DNA of 64,000 nucleotides from Silene conica (lineage: Eukaryota; Streptophyta; Magnoliopsida; Caryophyllales; Caryophyllaceae), in contig CM055317.2 of assembly GCA_029255685.2 (NCBI GenBank), positions 15,393,501 through 15,457,500 on the forward strand, in the 5' to 3' direction. Shown in pieces: positions 12,391 to 23,440 of this stretch. A program made the position numbers and the translations under genes. Under the pieces are notes generated by a model. It had not been told where the DNA came from and did no database searches. It saw only the letters and a program-made list of their open reading frames with translations. Within the stretch, counting starts at the first letter, position 1; every line of letters starts with the position of its first letter.

Positions 12391-13400
12391 AATAATTTGG
12401 TGAAAATAAACAAAAATTTTCATTAATTTGTTTTTGCTAGGAATATTCTAGAATTTTTATCAATTCATTTTCTTTTATAGGAGAAATGTTTTCGTAACAT
12501 TAGAATATAAAAAGTTTAGTACTAAATTATGATTATTAAGTGGAATATAAATGAAAGTTTAAATAAGATGAGTATTAGTCTATTGAATACTACTTTATCT
12601 ATTCATTTTCTATTTTACTTCTTTTAAAATAATAAAAAAAAATTGGTCAAACATTTAAATAAATGTAGTGGATAGATGTTATTAAGTAACTACTCAATCT
12701 ATTTTTTTTATGTACTTAAGAAATCAAATGATATAATTTGGTGAAAATAAACAAATTTTTTCATTAATTTGTTTTTGCTAGGAATGTGCTAAAATTTTTA
12801 TCAATTCATTTTCTTTTATAGGAGAAATGTTTTCGTAACATTAGAATATAGAAATTTTAGCACTAAGTTATGATTATTAAGTGGCATATAAATGAAAGTT
12901 TAAATAAGATGAATAATTAGTCTATTGAATACTATTTTGCCTACTTTTTTCTATTTTTATTTTTTTAAATAATAATAAAAAAATAGTCAAACATTTAAAT
13001 GTAGTGTACATATGTTATTAAGTAGCTACTCAATCTAGGTTTTTTATGTATTTAATAAATCAAATGAAATAATTTGGTGAAAATAAACAAATTTTTTCAT
13101 TAATTTGTTTTTGCTATAAATGAGTTAGAATTTTTATCAATTCATTTTCTTTTATAGGATAAATGTTTTCGTAACATTAGCATATAAAAAGTTTAATACT
13201 AAATTATGATTATTAAGTAGAACGTAAATGAAAGTTTAAATAAGATGAGTAATTAGTCTATTGAATACTACTTTGCCCATTCATTTTCTACTTTTACTTT
13301 TTTTTTAAAATAATAATAAAAGATTGGTCAAATATTTAAATGTAGTGGAGACATGTTATTAAATAACTACTCAATCTAGGTTTTTTATTTATACCGTCTT
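12391..13400. repeat. Three tandem copies of a unit of about 340 bp inside element A
   Basis: The phrase ATAATTTGGTGAAAATAAAC starts at 12392, 12733 and 13069, giving spacings of 341 and 336 bases. Each unit continues through TTTGTTTTTGCTA, GTTTTCGTAACATTAG and TACTCAATCTA in the same order. A partial fourth unit (about 13400-13500) repeats only the tail. The copies differ at many positions, so the array is not recent. Confidence 0.85.
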
Positions 13401-14277
13401 TTCATTTTCTATTTTACTTTTTTTAATAACAAAATTGATCTAGCATTTCAATGTAGTGCGCCACGTGTCATTCTAATATTACTCAATCCAGACTTTTTAT
13501 GTTATTATATAGATATAGCTAGCTATACCATAGTGTCTAATATGCAACAAGTGTATCACAAGAAAAATTGGACAAGTGAATTAATACTTGAAATGTCGTA
13601 ATTTTCACAAGGGTTATGTTAAATTGACATTGCAATTGTTCAGAATCAACGATATAATCTACTCATATTGTAGGCTCGTATACACCTCTACGAAAATGTT
13701 TTCGTCTCATACAATATTATAAGTGGTAATAGTCAACATTAGATAACCATACTAATAGAAAAAGAAAAAACTCATTAGTAAGCATACTTTCTCGAAACTC
13801 ATCTAAGTTGACGCACCATTAAATTGTGCTCAATGAATACACCTCATATAAACTCAAAGCAAAAAAAATAGGTGACAAATAAATAATCAAGTACAATTAT
13901 TCTATTACATAAATTGTTTTGATTTTACCAACATTCAAATATAAAAAAAATTATGGACTGATGATCAGAGCTTTTCCATTTAACAATGTAGTAGTAATGG
14001 ATAATAAAATGCAAAAATCAAGTCATTGGTATTAAAGAACGATGCTTGTTGTCCTTATCCTTATGCATGTATATAGCATTATACTCTTGTGTAAAACTAA
14101 ACTTTACTGTTATAAACAATTTTGCATCTTCTAACGGAATATAGTACAAATAAACATGTAAGTCAAGAAGGCATGAAAAAATTCGACTTTTGGTGACAGA
14201 TCAGTATACACAAAAACATAGTCATATCGCCTTAAAAAAATTTAACGAGAAAGAAATTTTAAAATTCAACTTTAGAT
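13401..14277. other. Interior of element A, 5' end on the minus strand, non-coding
   Basis: AT-rich sequence between the tandem array and the right LTR. In a full copia element gag would lie here on the minus strand, but no such frame or CCHC motif is present. The bases next to the LTR (plus strand ...TTCAACTTTAGAT) do not match the common initiator-methionine tRNA primer site. Confidence 0.5.
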
Positions 14278-14805
14278 TGTAGGCAGTATGACTGTTAAAT
14301 AAACAATGAACAGAATAAAACTTACAGTACTTTCGGAAAGATGTCGTGGCGTGATAAGAATCACTGCCCTAATGTTGAATTTGCCCCGCTCAATTACACA
14401 CGGCCTCTTGGCAACCAACCCCCAGGGTTACACGACGCCCGAGTCTAAGGTGTACGACAAAGGCTCAGAATGAGGACTACTAACAGAACGTTGCCAAAAT
14501 CAGCTAAGAACAGATTTAGAGAGATTTTAGAAGAAGGGAGAATGAGAGTGAATTGTTGTATCTCAAATGACAAAAGTATGTGGTATATATAGTGGATGTG
14601 GGAAGGATCTAGACACAATCATTAAAGCATCTCGTAAATATCATATAGTAATTTGTACAATCAGATTTGTAAATAACAAAAGTCATTATGGAAGACTGAA
14701 CTTTTACCTTTGAAAATCACAACAACCAGAGTAAAAGACCGAGCCATTCAATTTTGGAATTTGTGCAAAAGATTATTCTCTTTTGAAGCATTTACGCATC
14801 CAACA
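14278..14805 (-). repeat. 5' LTR of element A (right copy)
   Basis: The 528-bp partner of 8709-9226, followed directly by the target duplication ataag at 14806-14810. Confidence 0.85.
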
Positions 14806-14810
14806 ATAAG

Positions 14811-15290
14811 AGCGATCGTATAAACTAATCTGTAGGATTACTCCAATTGGGGAACCTCCCACACCAAGAGCAGCTCAGGCTGCCACTGTTGTTGGTACCA
14901 TGGTGGTTATTTACGATGGTTATTGTAGTAGCTTGAATCAATAAGTTGTCTGTTATTCACTGATGCAATCAATATGTGATTACTGACCGCGACAACACTT
15001 AACACGGTGGGATAATGGTAGTATTGCTCTGAAGATTATGCCAACATAACTCGGGTTCTGATTTTTAAGCTATGGATCAAGATCCTTCTTTCTCATCTAC
15101 TTGTCATAGTTTAAGCGCTATAAAGTATGATGAAACGCATATCATTCACTCAGCTTCTGCTACTACTTATGAGGCTGAACATTTATTGTTAATGATACTA
15201 CACAATCAGTCAAAAATACATCATCTCAATCCTCCACAAATCAAGGAACTTAATTAGTCTATTAGCTTATCTTAGAAAGTATCTATTAAA
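14811..15290. other. Unassigned stretch between elements A and B
   Basis: Composition is more balanced than in the neighbours. A 61-residue frame (15072-15257, beginning MDQDPSFSSTC) has no family that I recognise. This may be a small piece of pre-insertion genomic sequence; I see no element ends in it. Confidence 0.3.
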
Positions 15291-15465
15291 ATCTTTAGAA
15301 TGTATATTAGGTTAATAGTCTGCCTTTATTCTATACCATAATTATGGGATATATTCTCCGTACTTAACTATTTTCTCATCTTGTATTTCATGTATTTAAA
15401 GACAGTGTAAACATTGCAATATTTGACATAATAAAACACATATTTCTCGTTTATCTGGTATCAGA
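15291..15465 (+). repeat. Short 5' LTR of element B and its primer binding site
   Basis: TTTAGAATGTATATTAGG near 15291 resembles the usual TGTTAGAATATATTAG start of short copia LTRs, with the initial TG lost. A TATA-like TATTTAAAG lies at about 15393. TGGTATCAGA at 15456-15465 matches the initiator-methionine tRNA primer site. The left border is an estimate. Confidence 0.5.
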
Positions 15466-15519
15466 CCTCATTGGTCCTATTCCCTCTGTTTTTTCGCTTC
15501 CGCCCTCGTCGATGAACCC

Positions 15520-17869
15520 ATGGCGTCTAACAACAACCTCATTCCTAACCTCGACGAAAGATCCAAACCACTCATCTCCCTACATTTTCCATCTTGCACC
15601 AAACTTACGCCCCATAACTACCGTACTTGGTGTTTCCAGATAACCCGTCTCTTTCAAGTTATGGCTTATTTGGTCATCTTGGCGGCTCCCACAAAACCCC
15701 ATCTCCCACCATTACACCCGCTATAACCGACACAAAACCCAATCTCAAATACATACCAAACCCTACCCACACTACATGGTTTTGCCAAGACCAACTAATT
15801 CTCGGTGTGTTAGCAGCTACTCTTCATGTGGCAGTTAATAACCGGCAGCCACTCTTCATGTGGCAGTTAACCCCCTCATCTTTAACGCTACCACTACCCA
15901 TGAAGCCTGACACCTCCCACTAACAACCTATGCAAATCCCTCAACATGTTATATCCTCCAACTCAAAGACAAACTCAAAAACTTCTCACTTGGTGACCAA
16001 TCTGTCTCCGATTACCTCTTCTCAATCCGGTCATGCATTGACCAATTAGCCTAACTAGGAAAACCCGTCGATGCCGAGGATATCACCTAGCATATTATCT
16101 ATGATATAGACCAAATACTGTACAAATCCGACATCGGTGCCGTTCGAGCTCACTATACACCCATATCATTCGAAGCTTTTCCTGAAAAATAGTCCAGCAT
16201 GAAATCCTTGTCAAATCTCAACCCTCGTCCAATCAATTTACCCCTTCAGTACATGCTGCAAATCGCACAACCCTCAACAATCATGCTCTATCAACCACGA
16301 GCCACCTATCAGCGCCCTCCCACCATCACAAAACCATACCCAAAACCAAACTGCCTCTCAGCCAAAAAAATTCAAAGGTAAGTGCCATTATTGTCGGGAA
16401 CAAGGCCATGTAATCGGTGATTGTCTAGACTTTAAAAGACACTGTCCTAATGTTGTCTTCCTTCCTTCACTCATTAAGCGACCCCGACCTCATGCTCACA
16501 CTGCCACGATAACCACCTCACTCACCTTGTTCTACCTTATCGATAGTGGAGCATCCCATCATATTACCAATGACCTCAACACCTTTTCCCTCCATACGAC
16601 ATATGATGGTTCCGATGTTCTTGTCATCGGCGATGGCTCCTCCCTACCTATTACTCATATTGGTTCTTTCTTTATTCAATCTCTCGCTTTCAATAATGTA
16701 TTAGTAGCCCCAAACATTTCTCGTAATTTGCTTTCTATTTCACAATTTCGTAAAGACAACTTTGCCACTGCCTTATTCCAGAAACATATTTCTGTTTTAA
16801 GAAAACGTCGACGGGCCGAACATTGCTTCAAGGAAATTTCCATGATGGCACCTATGTATGGCAGCCTCCACCATCCCCACAAGCTCACACGGCCAAATTC
16901 ACCTCCACCTTGTACCACCTTCGTCTTGGTCATCCATCTAATGCCACTCTCAAACTTTTAAATGCTTCCTATCATTTTTCGTATTTCTGATTTTTCTCAT
17001 TGTAATTCTTGTTTTTGAATAAGAGTCACAAAATCCCATTTTCCTTGATCATTTTACTCACTACATTTGGCTTTATCCATTGAAAAACAAATCAGACACT
17101 CACCTCACATTCACTCGTTTGCAAACTATTATTGAAAAATAGTTTACAAAACCGATTAAAAGTTTCTATTCTGAAAATGGGGGTGAATATATTAAATTAA
17201 GCCCCACCTGCCTTACCCACTTAACCTCCCTTCCCCATACTCCCGAGCACAATGCTTTTGCGAAGCGAAGTCATCGTTACATTGTCGAAACCGGTCTCGC
17301 TCTCCTAATCAAAGCTAATATGCCCGTCACTTTTTGGCCCCATGCCTTCGCTACGGAAGTTAATCTCATCGTCCTACTTCCTACTCCTACACTCCAAAGC
17401 AAATCACCCTATGAAGCCCTATTCAATTGCCCACCCCAACTACCTTAAACTTCGTCCCTTCGGTTGCTTATATTTTCCATGGCTATGCCCTTATACCACT
17501 AATAAGGTTGAACCCAAATCCACACCTTGTGTGTTTGATGGGTAATTTACCACTCGGAGTGCGTACCTCTAATTTTACCCACAAACAAAAAAACCTACAC
17601 TTCGCGTCATGTTCGCTTTATCGAAACCAAATTCGCATACCTTAATCTAACCCAATGAACTCTCAACCCTAATCTTATCCCTCCCCTGATTAGTGGTGCG
17701 AATTATCCATTTCCTTACTCAACCACTCCATACCTATGCCCATAATCACCCCAACTATGCCCCAACCCGAGTCCACTACACCCAACTCTTTCTCCTCCTC
17801 TCAATCTTCCAACCCCGTGTCCCCTGCTCCATTTTCTCCTCTCACAATCAGCAACCCCATGTAGTCTAC
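15520..17869 (+). pseudogene. Element B gag-protease-integrase remnant
   Basis: The start ATG at 15520 gives MASNNNLIPNLDERSK, then the gag phrase LTPHNYRTWCFQITRLFQV. Frames change near 15700, where homology continues in a second frame. A CCHC knuckle (C-H-Y-C-REQG-H-VIGD-C) lies at about 16381-16430. Protease follows, with DSGASHHITN (about 16540-16570). The integrase core is recognisable in pieces at about 17030-17420 (WLYPLKNKS, SENGGEYI, LPHTPEHN), with internal stops such as TAG near 17141. The coding sequence stops where gypsy D begins at 17875. Several stops and frame changes make it non-functional. Confidence 0.8.
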
Positions 17870-17874
17870 CTCAT

Positions 17875-19230
17875 TGTAACACCCCCGGATCCCAAAAAGC
17901 CTTGACTAGACCTTCCTTGGATCAGAATACAGAAGTACTACCATCTCGGTTACCCGAGGATTAAATAGCAAATAGACCACTTCAGAACTGTTTAACGTTA
18001 CATAAATTAAAACTCAGCATAAAAAGGAAAATACAACTATGTCTGACTCTATGATCTAGATAAGGCCTACATGACCGACTCTTCTGTCGTCTCGTCCCTA
18101 GCTAGCACATAAGCATCCAAAAGCATCACATCCAACATCTCACCTGAAACATCGCACTGCTCACCATTTCCGTACAACAATGGATCACCACAGACACAAA
18201 TAGACACACACACAACACGTCAGTCTTGGTACATTGCAGCCATAAGAAAGTATTAAACGATAGGTATAACAATAAGGAATAACAACAATAGATCCTGGCA
18301 CCACAGCTCACCGTTCCATCATCCATAATCATACCGTCACAGTATCACAACTGATACCACCGAGTCATCTCAGCGCATATTCCCCCACTTACCGCAACAA
18401 GGGGTACCCAAATCACTAATGTGCACATCTTCTCCGTGGCGGGTCCCACGAAGAGCGATCATAGGAGTGGGATCCGTTTCTCGCAATGGTCTCACACATT
18501 ACCTTTCCAATCTCCACATATAAACAGCAGTACTACGATCTCAGACACAACGGCGGTGGCGTCACGACCAGGACATAGATAACATATAATCATTACGAGT
18601 ACTTAACTTAGTAGGATCACCTACCTGACATACGTATAAAAGGTCGTTGCGCGACTCCGTCATGATATGAAGGACCTCATATTATGGATTCTACCCGTTA
18701 ATACAATTGTGAGAGACGCTGATGACAGGTTAACCAAATAGGGGTGAGACACTTACCGAAACTCGTTGTATATAAAAGGTAGAGATCAGGTCTTGCGCCG
18801 ATAGCCCCGAAGGTAAGGTGGTAGGTGTTCATGGAAGTTTAGGAAAGAGAGAGTGGCAGGTGAAGATGAGTTCTTTTGTTCTAGGGTTGCAGAAAAAAGA
18901 GAAAGCGTTTAAATATGAATGGGGTTTTTATTGGGTCTTGACGCGGAAGTAAACCCGCTGGAACGAGGCACTCGGCCGAGTACATCCCACTCGGCCGAGT
19001 AAGGCTCACTCTGTCGAGTACGACATACTCGAACGAGTAGGTCTCACTCGATCGAGTACTATCCACTTGACCGAGTAGGTTTCCCTCGGTCGAGTACTAT
19101 CCACTCGACCGAGTTCACTTAGTCAGTCTATCCTACTAAGGTCTTTCCTTCTTACATCATAGATCGGTTCCTAAGTGCAAAGTTTATAGTCCTTGGTCTA
19201 ACTATTGGGTCTTTAAACCCGGGTGTTACA
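17875..19230 (-). repeat. 3' LTR of element D (left copy)
   Basis: 1356 bp, starting TGTAACACCCCC and ending CCCGGGTGTTACA. It contains an array of short palindromes of the ACTCGGCCGAGT type at about 18968-19115. It matches the right LTR (44655-46006) along its whole length with moderate divergence. Confidence 0.9.
18968..19115. repeat. Palindrome array CTCGRYCGAGTA in D LTR
   Basis: About eight copies of a 12-14-bp palindrome (ACTCGGCCGAGT, ACTCGATCGAGT, ACTCGACCGAGT and variants), spaced about 20 bases apart. Variation falls mostly at the two central positions (GG, AT, AC, GT), which leaves most units self-complementary. Confidence 0.85.
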
Positions 19231-20304
19231 ATCTCCCCCCTTAAAGAAACTTCGTCCTCGAAGTTTATCCCTCACAGCAATTAGAAAGTCGACGAACTCT
19301 AGTGTCCACTACTCAACACTATCCTCACCGTCCCCCCTCCCCTACGGTGTTGTCTTGGCTCGCTTGTCTTCCCGTTACCCTTTCAACCCTTACCGCCGTC
19401 TAACCGTGAGGCATCTGTTATCCGATCATCAAATCAGTCCGACTCCTATTTCTAAGTTCCTCTATTACTACTCTCATAGCCAACTTACCGATGTCATTAT
19501 AATGACATAAGATTTTGTCACTATCAAGTATCGCAACCACCCCGTTACGGCCCACTAGATTAGCCCCCGCTAAAACATGTTCCACATATGCTTTGTACTT
19601 ACCACAATACTTCACTACGTACATCACTGTCTCAACATAACAGGATTAACTTGGCACAAACATGATTAACTTGACGAAAACATGATTAACTCAACACAAA
19701 CATAAAAGGATTAACTCACACAAGGAAAATAAATCAACCATGTATCATAAACCATATATTGCTATCTCATAACCATGCGATTGTTTAACTACCATCTCAT
19801 AACCATGCGATTGTTTAACTACCCCTCTTCAAGAACTTCGTCCCCGAAGTTCACCCGATGATACTTTCCTCAATCCCGAACGACCAAGCTACTGTACACC
19901 CTCGGACCCCAGGATAAACCACGTAACCTAGGGTGGGCACTCAGTCAAATTCATAGTACTCAGCTCGGTCGAGTATGACCTGCTCGGTCAAGTACATCAA
20001 ACTCGACCAAGTACAATTCGCTCGGTCGAGTATTGTATACTCGGCCGAGTACGATATACTCGGTCGAGTACTACATACTCGCCCGAGTCTTCCTCGGCAG
20101 TACCTAGACAATCATAAGAATAACCTTACGACGAACAGCAGTAGAATCAACATCTAGCCCTAAGGCCTTTACCAACACCTGCCATTTTGCGTGTCCGTAC
20201 AGCACGGTTACGTTAAAGTTCACAACATAGTTTAAACAACAGATAATAAGTCTGAAATCTATGAGTTCCATAACAATTAACTAGCAAGGTATCACCACAA
20301 AGCT
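19231..20304. other. Element D 3' untranslated region with duplicated PPT-side hairpin and palindrome array
   Basis: The polypurine tract (minus strand of 19231-19246) is followed by a perfect stem-loop at 19247-19266. A second copy of that stem-loop lies at 19833-19852. The 31-base phrase around ATCTCATAACCATGCGATTG is tandemly duplicated at about 19763-19823. Another array of CTCGGTCGAGTA palindromes lies at 19958-20090. No protein is recognisable. Confidence 0.7.
19247..19266 (-). promoter_or_regulatory. PPT-adjacent stem-loop of element D
   Basis: AAACTTCG pairs perfectly with CGAAGTTT across a 4-base loop (TCCT on plus, AGGA on minus). It lies immediately upstream of the polypurine tract on the element strand. 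The same structure with changed pairs occurs in E and H. Confidence 0.7.
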
Positions 20305-21243
20305 ACTCATGCCTCAGTCCCGGCTCCATCATTTCCATCTTCGTCCACCTGTCCCCCTGATTAGACCATTGCACCAGCCGCACCAACATCCCCTCCATAA
20401 CCTCCATAACCGGGTATCTCTCCATGCTCTTATCGACCCTGATCATCCATCTGGTTGCTGTAGTTAGCTCCCCACGGTCCCGCCATCCATCCGTCGGGCT
20501 GCTTACAAAGCTCCGGCCACCTAGCATGATCCACTCCAAAGGCCTGGAAGACACCGTCGTCATTACCAACTCCGATTCACCAAGCCGGATCAGTTGTCTG
20601 AAGTCCCACCCCATGGTGTAACCGGTTAACCTCATGAGTGTCCCTCAAGACCAGAGTAGCCGATAGACGCTCCGCTAACTCATAAGGCTGCATACGCGGG
20701 CTCTGCACTGACGGGTACGCTGGATACTGGGGGATGTAGGAGGGCTGCTGGGATGGGTAAGGCTCAAATAGTGGGGTTATCCTTTGGGAACTCTCTCCTC
20801 TCTCAACCCGAGTCTGTCTGCTTCGGCGACCCACATGGTACACTCCTCCGCTGCGCGTGGTCTCTGGCAACTCAATCCAAGCCTCTCTGGGAGGTAGATC
20901 TAGTCCTGAGGTTTCATCACTATCATCCTAATGGCCAAGGGGTGCAAGACACTCGGGGTTAGGGATCCTGCACCAGAAGCTATCCCTCACTCTGAAAACC
21001 CATCCGCCCTCAGCCAGCTTCTTTATCCACTTGACCCTCACTAGATAATCCTCGTCGATGGTCGGTACAGTCTCATGCAAAGATCTCATATCGTCCTCAG
21101 GTTGGAAATCCACTAGTCTCTGAGCTAAACGGGTCACAATGGCCCCACAACCGATGTGGCGGTTCCTGTTATGCGTCATATCTGCCAGACTAGCAGACAC
21201 TGTGACTGGGGCGCTGAAGTAGACATGATCCTCGTGGCGAGGG
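20305..21243 (-). pseudogene. Athila-ORF1-like protein of element D, C-terminal part
   Basis: The minus-strand frame continues from 31733-32396 across the insertion of E; the duplication gaggg lies at 21239-21243. Segments such as GCGAIVTRLAQRL and the following DLP/PREAWIELPE-type tail are what I would expect in the C-terminal half of the Athila ORF1 family of plant retrotransposons. A stop after CLAPLGH (about 20928), another after DPAW (about 20577) and a Gly-rich degraded end show it is dead. In related elements this protein's role is not established. The family call rests on pattern recognition only. Confidence 0.6.
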
Positions 21244-22189
21244 TGAAACATCCCGTATTTTCGTAAAATCTAATTTAAGCGTTTCTAATTATTTTAAGTA
21301 ATAAAATAATAATTTAATAATTTATCTCGAAGGATTTTAATTTAATTAGTGAGATCCGTCTTAAGAACCTTAAGTCCTTAAGACGAATACTACTTGGTGA
21401 ACTTAAACTCGAATGATAAATATCCGTTCAAGTCCGACCCATTTTATTTAAATACGGAAAGGGCAATTACTTAAACCCCTAAAAACCCTTAAGTTGTCAT
21501 ATTTCATCTTCCTCACAACTCCTTTCACTGTAAACTTAATTCCTTCAAAACCTCCATTTTTACTCTCTCCTTTTCAAGCTTTTCTTCATCATCCGTTCTT
21601 CAAATCGAGAAAGTAAGTACATTTTCGGAATCCTCGTTCAATTTCCAAGTCATCCATCACTTCGGTTTCTCGTTTCCATCACTTCGAAAATTCAGCCTGT
21701 TTTCATAATTCCGTTTTTATGCTCTTAAACCGGTTTTCTTTGTTTTCAGGCGAAGGATTTGACAACCCGGACGTTGATAGCTTCATACTCGAGGAAGATC
21801 TTTAGCCGGATAAGCTTGTGAAGTGACGATAATGAGAAACTCGGCCTTATTGTGTATATTAGCATATTTGTTGTAATTCTTATGTGGTTTCTGTTTTGGT
21901 TGAGATATATTGATTCAAGGACTTAGTAACATGTTTAGGATGATGTTATGATGATGAATTTATGCTTGAATCGTTTGTTATGTGTTCTTAAGCATATTTT
22001 CAGTTGTTCTCATTTTGCGACGGATACAAGATATATTCATTTGAGGATTGTTATGGGACTTACTTGCTGGTAGATTAGTAGTATTGGGTGTTTGATATTG
22101 TTGGGTAAACATCTTGTGTAGCAAATTTGAAGGTTGTAGGTCGTTTAGTGAAGTTTTCCATATGTTGCGAATTGCGAAAATATGTTACA

Positions 22190-22570
22190 GGCTCTCTGAG
22201 CCGGTCGACCGGCTGGGAGAGCAACTTGGGTATTTTGCGAAGTTTTTAGAATCAGGCCTTGGGGCTGCCAGCCGGCCGACCGGCTGCCTGCCGACCGGCT
22301 GGTAGTCATTTTCCTTGTATAGTGTGTTCTTGCGTAAACCATAGCTAGATGGGAGCCCAGCCGGCAGACCGACCGCCTGCCAGCCGGCTGGGAGTGCATA
22401 TGGGGATGGATACGAATTTTAGTAAAAGCCAGGGAATGGGGTTCCCAGCCGGCCGACCGGCTGCCTGCCGACCGGCTGGGAGTCCTTCTTGGTGTTTCTC
22501 GGTTTTTGAAAAGAGGTGTAGGCTGAGGGATCACCAGCCGGCCGACCGGCTGCCTGCCGACCGGCTGGGG
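22190..22570. repeat. Array of CCGGYCGACCGG hairpins in E 5' LTR
   Basis: Five units, each built on AGCCGGYCGACCGGCT, lie about 90 bases apart. The unit flanks are complementary: GCTCTC...GAGAGC for the first, CCCAGCCGGC...GCCGGCTGGG for another. The same array occurs in the right LTR at about 29767-30150. Confidence 0.85.
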
Positions 22571-22866
22571 ACCCCTGTAAGCCATGTTGAGCTTTTGAAA
22601 TTTAATCGTAACTTTCAAACGGTTGATCGGTTTTGGTTGAAACTCGTTTTGTATACCTGTGACATGTATTTGAGGTCCCCGGTGTACGGGCAACATCATG
22701 TTGGGTTCGGGAACGAAGTAAGGATAGAGACCCCCCGGTCGGGTAACCGAAAGGGAAACCGGCTCTCCCTCAACTTAGTTCTCGGGGTCAATTAAGTGTT
22801 GATTAGAGGATAAGAAAAGTAGAACTAGTGTCTAGTTCATAGACTTTGGTTGATATTGTATTGATG

Positions 22867-23440
22867 CGTATTAAGTTATGCCTTAAGCTGGCCTCTGAAC
22901 TTAATACGTGAGTTGTTTGTCATATATGGGGATATGCCTTAAGTTGGCCTCTGAGCCCTATATGTGTATGTTTGTCGTGTCTGGAACATGCCTTAAGCTG
23001 GCCTCTGAGTTCAGACATGTGTGATAGTGATCGCGTCAGAACATGCCTTAAGTTGGCCTCTGAGTCTGACGAGTAGAGCAGCTGCACAACGGGGTAGCTA
23101 AGGAACTGACACCTTGCCCGGGGTGCAGATGTTTGGTGCTAGAACATGCCTTAAGCTGGCCTCTGAGTTTAGTACCTTGTGATGTGGTGAAGGGACATGC
23201 CTTAAGCTGGCCTCTGAGTCCTTTACTTTTGGATGCTAGTTTATGCCTTAAGTTGGCCGCTGAGTCTAGTGTCTTGCAGATTGGCAGGTCCATGCCTTAA
23301 GTTGGCCTCTGAGTCCTTGCTTGCTGATGTTTGGTGTTTAGGTTATGTCTTAAGTTGACCGCTGAACCTTTTCACTTGCTGAACGTTTTGGTATTAGGTT
23401 ATGTCTTAAGTTGACCGCTGAACCTTTTACTTGCTGAATT
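22867..23440. repeat. Array of ATGCCTTAAGYTGGCC hairpins in E 5' LTR
   Basis: About ten units. The core ATGCCTTAAGYTGGCCTCTG is conserved, while the flanks differ from unit to unit but are inverted repeats of each other. Examples are CGTATTAAGTT (22867-22877) with AACTTAATACG (22898-22908), and CGTCAGA (23034-23040) with TCTGACG (23065-23071). The last two units carry ATGTCTTAAGTTGACC. The partner array lies at about 30446-31010 in the right LTR. Confidence 0.85.

Larger units (their letters stand above)
8709..14805 (-). mobile_element. Copia-type LTR element A without coding capacity, TSD ataag
   Basis: Two direct repeats, 8709-9226 and 14278-14805, form an LTR pair. The element is flanked by a 5-bp duplication ataag (8704-8708 and 14806-14810). 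On the minus strand the LTR begins TGTTGGATGCG and ends CCTACA. Next to the left copy lies ATGTGGGGGAT on the minus strand, a classic copia polypurine tract, which fixes the orientation. The internal 5 kb has no frame resembling gag or pol. No usual TGGTATCAGAGC primer site is visible at the right LTR border. This is a large non-autonomous element that presumably depends on proteins from another copia element. Confidence 0.85.

Noticed and set aside
15072-15257. Possible host gene exon between elements A and B
   Set aside because: A 61-residue frame with no recognised family and no splice-linked neighbour; kept only as part of an unassigned stretch.
22145-22795. Frames of 148-184 residues rich in GRPAxGRPAG in the E LTR (also 29762-30376, 36295-36633, 54979-55284)
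   Set aside because: They are translations of CCGG palindrome repeats on both strands at once, lie in LTRs and solo LTRs, and have no start context or domain.
22867-23440. CRISPR-like look of the regularly repeated ATGCCTTAAG core with variable spacers
   Set aside because: The spacers are inverted flanks of each core and not unrelated spacers, the position is inside a plant LTR, and no cas genes exist.
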